Positions 6,783-9,114 of a stretch of 9,114 bases of DNA are shown piece after piece. This stretch comes from an uncultured Paraprevotella sp. (GTDB lineage Bacteria > Bacteroidota > Bacteroidia > Bacteroidales > Bacteroidaceae). Numbering within the stretch: position 1 is the stretch's first letter; each line of letters starts with the position of its first letter. Made by a program: the position numbers and the translations under genes. The notes under the pieces were generated by a model that searched no databases, had not been told where the DNA came from, and saw nothing but the letters and a program-made list of their open reading frames with translations. The stretch spans positions 1 through 9,114 of the forward strand of contig CAJUDC010000108.1 in NCBI GenBank assembly GCA_910584955.1. Direction: 5' to 3'.

Positions 6783-7220
6783 ATGGGAAAAAGTAACTTC
6801 ATTCAAGAGTTTAAAGCTTTCGCCATAAAAGGCAATGTTGTAGATATGGCCGTCGGTGTCATTATCGGCGGGGCATTCGGTAAGATCATTACATCGTTGG
6901 TTTCCGACGTCATCATGCCTCCCATCGGCTACCTCATCAGCGGGGTGAACTTTACAGACCTGAAATATACGTTGCCGCCCAACCCGCTGGCTCCCGAAGG
7001 AACGGAGCCGGCCACCATCGCATACGGTAATTTCTTACAAAGTACACTGGACTTCATTATTGTAGCATTGTGTGTGTTTTTAATGGTGAAAGGCATTATG
7101 CATCTCTCCAAGAAAAAAGAAGAGCCTGCAACTCCTGCGGCACCACCGGCTCCCAGCAAAGAAGAAGTATTGCTCACGGAAATCCGCGATTTACTGAAAG
7201 AGAAGAATTCAAAAGCCTAA
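6783..7220 (+). CDS. mscL: Large-conductance mechanosensitive channel
   Basis: MscL is a homopentameric cytoplasmic-membrane channel that opens under high membrane tension to release solutes during hypo-osmotic shock. The product is 145 residues, within the family range. The N-terminal amphipathic segment (FIQEFKAFAIKGN) leads into TM1 (about residues 18-45), with the pore-lining signature GNVVDMAVGVIIGGAFGKII. DVIMPPIGYL follows TM1. The periplasmic loop spans about 50-82, and TM2 about 84-106 (FLQSTLDFIIVALCVFLMV). The C-terminal tail has a basic cluster (KKKEE), a Pro/Ala linker, and the helical bundle segment EEVLLTEIRDLLKEK. The start is clear from the conserved N-terminus. The region before the ATG is A-rich with no Shine-Dalgarno. 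It is alone on the plus strand, divergent from gapA and convergent with the GH3 gene. Confidence 0.97.
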   Translation: MGKSNFIQEFKAFAIKGNVVDMAVGVIIGGAFGKIITSLVSDVIMPPIGYLISGVNFTDLKYTLPPNPLAPEGTEPATIAYGNFLQSTLDFIIVALCVFLMVKGIMHLSKKKEEPATPAAPPAPSKEEVLLTEIRDLLKEKNSKA

Positions 7221-7297
7221 CCGCCGAATACTGCGGCGAGCACCGGACAACGCCCGGATCCCGGTCCGCCCGAACGGATCGGCCAGAGATAACGATA

Positions 7298-7338
7298 AAA
7301 GGCCTCCGAAAAGAGAGTTGTTCTTTTCGGAGGCCTTT
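7298..7338. terminator. Bidirectional terminator between mscL and the GH3 gene
   Basis: A 17-bp perfect stem (arms 7298-7314 and 7322-7338, core GGCCTCCGAAAAGA) closes a 7-base loop. It is flanked by short A and T runs, so it can act on both strands. It lies 77 bases after the mscL stop and 34 bases beyond the GH3 stop. The T-runs are short (3-4), but the stem is long. The 7221-7297 stretch before it holds no feature I can support. Confidence 0.85.
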
Positions 7339-7372
7339 CACTATTTTTCGCAACAAACGAAAATATCATTCG

Positions 7373-9114
7373 TCAAAGAGTCAAAGTAATGCGGCAGCAC
7401 TTCACACCCAATTCTTCACTGCGTTCACAAGGGGCCGCAGCGCCCGCCGTAAAGGTGTATGTTCCCTTCAGAAGTTTGCTTTCGCCATTTTCCTGAACGG
7501 TTTTCACCAAATCCGGCTCTACCGTAAACCGCACTCTTTTTTCCGCCCCGGGCTGCAAGGTCACCCTTTCGAAGCCGACTAAAGAGGAAGTAGGAGCCGT
7601 CCGCCCCGCCCCGGGAACGGACAAATAGAGTTGGGCTACTTCCTCCACCGTCTGCTGCCCGTCATTTTGCAGAATAACCTCCACCGCTACAGGTTCTTTT
7701 CCCACTCGCTTCGGATTCAGAATCTTGACAGACTTATAGGCTACGGAACCATACGTCAACCCGTAACCGAAAGGATACTGAATGTTGTCTTTCATGTATT
7801 TATAAGTACGTCCGCACATGGAATAATCGTCAAAAGCCGGCAAAACATCCGCCGACGAAGGAAAAGTAACAGGCAACCGTCCCGAAAAACCGACATCGCC
7901 AAACAACAGATCACCCAGTGCCCGCCCGCCTTCCTGACCGGCATACCAGGCCATGACTACGGCATCGGAAAGCGCCGCTACTTCTCTGACATCAATAGGT
8001 CCTCCTCCCGTAAGTACCGTCACAATCTTATTGGTATTTCCGTGACGCAACCGGCGCAAAAAATCCATTTGATGAGCCGGCAAAGCAATATCCGCCTTAT
8101 CGCCCCTCAACGGCGAAGCGATCGCATCGCCTTCCTCTCCCTCGGTAGCCCCGGAGTGTCCCATCACCACCACACACACCTCGGCTGTCTTCGCCTCGCC
8201 AACGGACCAGTCAACCTCATTCACATTGGGCGTCGTGGCCTGAAACCCTTGTTTATAATAAACACAGGTACCAACACTGGCCTTTTCGACAATGCCCTGC
8301 AAAAACGACACATACCGGTTCGATACGCCATAATAATTCCCCATCAAAGCAAACAAATCGGTGGCGTAAGGCCCCGCTACATATAGCGTCCGAATATGTT
8401 TGTCGAGCGGAAGAGCACCCTCGTTTTTCAGCAACACCATGCTTTCCTGCGCCGCCCGCCGAGCCAATTCGGCATGGGCCTCGCATGCCACCACAGTCAA
8501 GGGCACATCCGCATACGGCGAGCGGTCGTCAGCTGTAAGTATACCTAATTTTAGCCGTGTCAGCAACAGCGGAAGCAATGCACGGTCCAGATCCTTTTCC
8601 TCTATCAGTTTCCGATCCAACGCCTCCTTCAGTGCCCGAAAACTCGTTCCGCAATTCAGGTTCAGTCCGCTCTTAAGAGCTATCGCCGCCGCCTCGGCAT
8701 AACTGCCGGCAATCCGGTGTCCGGTATAAATGTCGGCTACGGCCCCACAGTCCGACACCACATGGCCTTTGAATCCCCACGACGTACGCAAAATGTCCGT
8801 CAGCAGATAAGGGCTTCCCGAAGCGCTCTCGCCGTACACCCGGTTATACGCTCCCATCACCGCTTCCACCCGGCCCTCCTGCACCAGTCTTCTAAATGCA
8901 GGCAAATAGGTTTCGAACAGATCCCGACGCGTGGGGGTCGCATTAAAAGAATGTCGGTCCTTCTCCGGGCCGGAATGAACCGCATAATGCTTGGCACAAG
9001 CCGCCGCTTTCAGAAAAAACGGATCCGTCCCCTGCAATCCTTTCACATAAGCCGTACCCATTTTCCCGGTCAGGAAAGGATCTTCGCCATACGTTTCCAT
9101 GCCCCGTCCCCATC
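7373..9114 (-). CDS. Glycoside hydrolase family 3 exo-beta-glycosidase, partial (N-terminus outside window)
   Basis: GH3 enzymes remove terminal beta-linked sugars by a retaining mechanism. The frame is open to the window edge. The ATG at 9100 is not the start, because the preceding codons give WGRG, completing the family motif WGRGxETYGEDP. Numbering from that Met: KHYAVHSGPE at 37-46 with DRH at 48-50 (substrate-binding region), and VVSDCGA with Asp117 as the expected nucleophile (codon 8750-8752). The second domain carries LLKNEGALPL (224-232), GATEGEEGD (317-325, where the acid/base Glu is expected), LTGGGPIDV and AWYAGQEGG. A fibronectin-III-like domain ends the protein (about 468-555). 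No PA14 insertion is seen. About 150-200 N-terminal residues are missing, including any signal peptide. The KHYAVHSGPE and SDCGA motifs suit the beta-xylosidase/beta-glucosidase branch, but the sugar specificity cannot be decided. Two cysteines near the C-terminus (CCR) are unusual but unexplained. Confidence 0.95.
   Translation of the reverse strand, partial: WGRGMETYGEDPFLTGKMGTAYVKGLQGTDPFFLKAAACAKHYAVHSGPEKDRHSFNATPTRRDLFETYLPAFRRLVQEGRVEAVMGAYNRVYGESASGSPYLLTDILRTSWGFKGHVVSDCGAVADIYTGHRIAGSYAEAAAIALKSGLNLNCGTSFRALKEALDRKLIEEKDLDRALLPLLLTRLKLGILTADDRSPYADVPLTVVACEAHAELARRAAQESMVLLKNEGALPLDKHIRTLYVAGPYATDLFALMGNYYGVSNRYVSFLQGIVEKASVGTCVYYKQGFQATTPNVNEVDWSVGEAKTAEVCVVVMGHSGATEGEEGDAIASPLRGDKADIALPAHQMDFLRRLRHGNTNKIVTVLTGGGPIDVREVAALSDAVVMAWYAGQEGGRALGDLLFGDVGFSGRLPVTFPSSADVLPAFDDYSMCGRTYKYMKDNIQYPFGYGLTYGSVAYKSVKILNPKRVGKEPVAVEVILQNDGQQTVEEVAQLYLSVPGAGRTAPTSSLVGFERVTLQPGAEKRVRFTVEPDLVKTVQENGESKLLKGTYTFTAGAAAPCERSEELGVKCCRITLTL

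Noticed and set aside
7221..7297. Small GC-rich inverted repeats after mscL (for example CGCCG...CGGCG)
   Set aside because: They have short stems, no T-run, and lie next to a much stronger terminator, so they are best taken as chance.
7631..8386. 251-residue plus-strand frame
   Set aside because: It is antisense to the GH3 gene, whose domains are continuous across the region.
9098..9100. ATG at 9100 as the GH3 start
   Set aside because: The codons before it encode WGRG, the conserved residues that precede ETYGEDP in the family, so the gene extends past the window.
1..9114. Search for CRISPR arrays, tRNA or rRNA genes, insertion sequences and defence or phage genes
   Set aside because: I saw no regularly spaced repeats, no cloverleaf or rRNA signature, no transposase and no defence-type proteins.

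Overview
The window looks like a core chromosomal segment of a member of the Bacteroidales (Bacteroidota). The signs are an outer-membrane TonB-type barrel with the typical Bacteroidetes C-terminus, a TPR/HTH membrane regulator of a Bacteroides type, gapA next to mscL, a GH3 exo-glycosidase, A-rich or SD-less start regions, and several matches to the Bacteroidetes -7 promoter box TAnnTTTG. The genus cannot be fixed from the sequence alone. There are no rRNA or tRNA genes, CRISPR arrays, insertion sequences or phage genes. No gene-free stretch exceeds 300 bases; the longest is the 235-base gapA/mscL divergent region.

Left part, all on the minus strand and GC-rich. It holds miaA (3' end cut by the window edge), a 691-residue TonB-type outer-membrane barrel protein, and then a pair that is probably cotranscribed: a multi-span Gate-domain membrane protein followed 17 bases later by a small membrane-anchored HTH regulator. 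A promoter-like site with an embedded palindrome precedes the barrel gene.

Centre. gapA (minus strand) has the codon use of a strongly expressed gene and a clear hairpin/T-run terminator just beyond its stop. It is divergent from mscL (plus strand). The shared region contains two adjacent perfect palindromes and promoter-like boxes.

Right part. mscL converges with a GH3 beta-glycosidase gene (minus strand, 5' end outside the window). A 17-bp perfect stem between them probably terminates both transcripts.

Functionally this is a mix of unrelated housekeeping and envelope genes: tRNA modification, glycolysis, osmotic safety valve, outer-membrane transport and sugar hydrolysis. I see no convincing new multi-gene system. 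The least ordinary item is the Gate-transporter plus condensed TPR-TM-HTH regulator pair.
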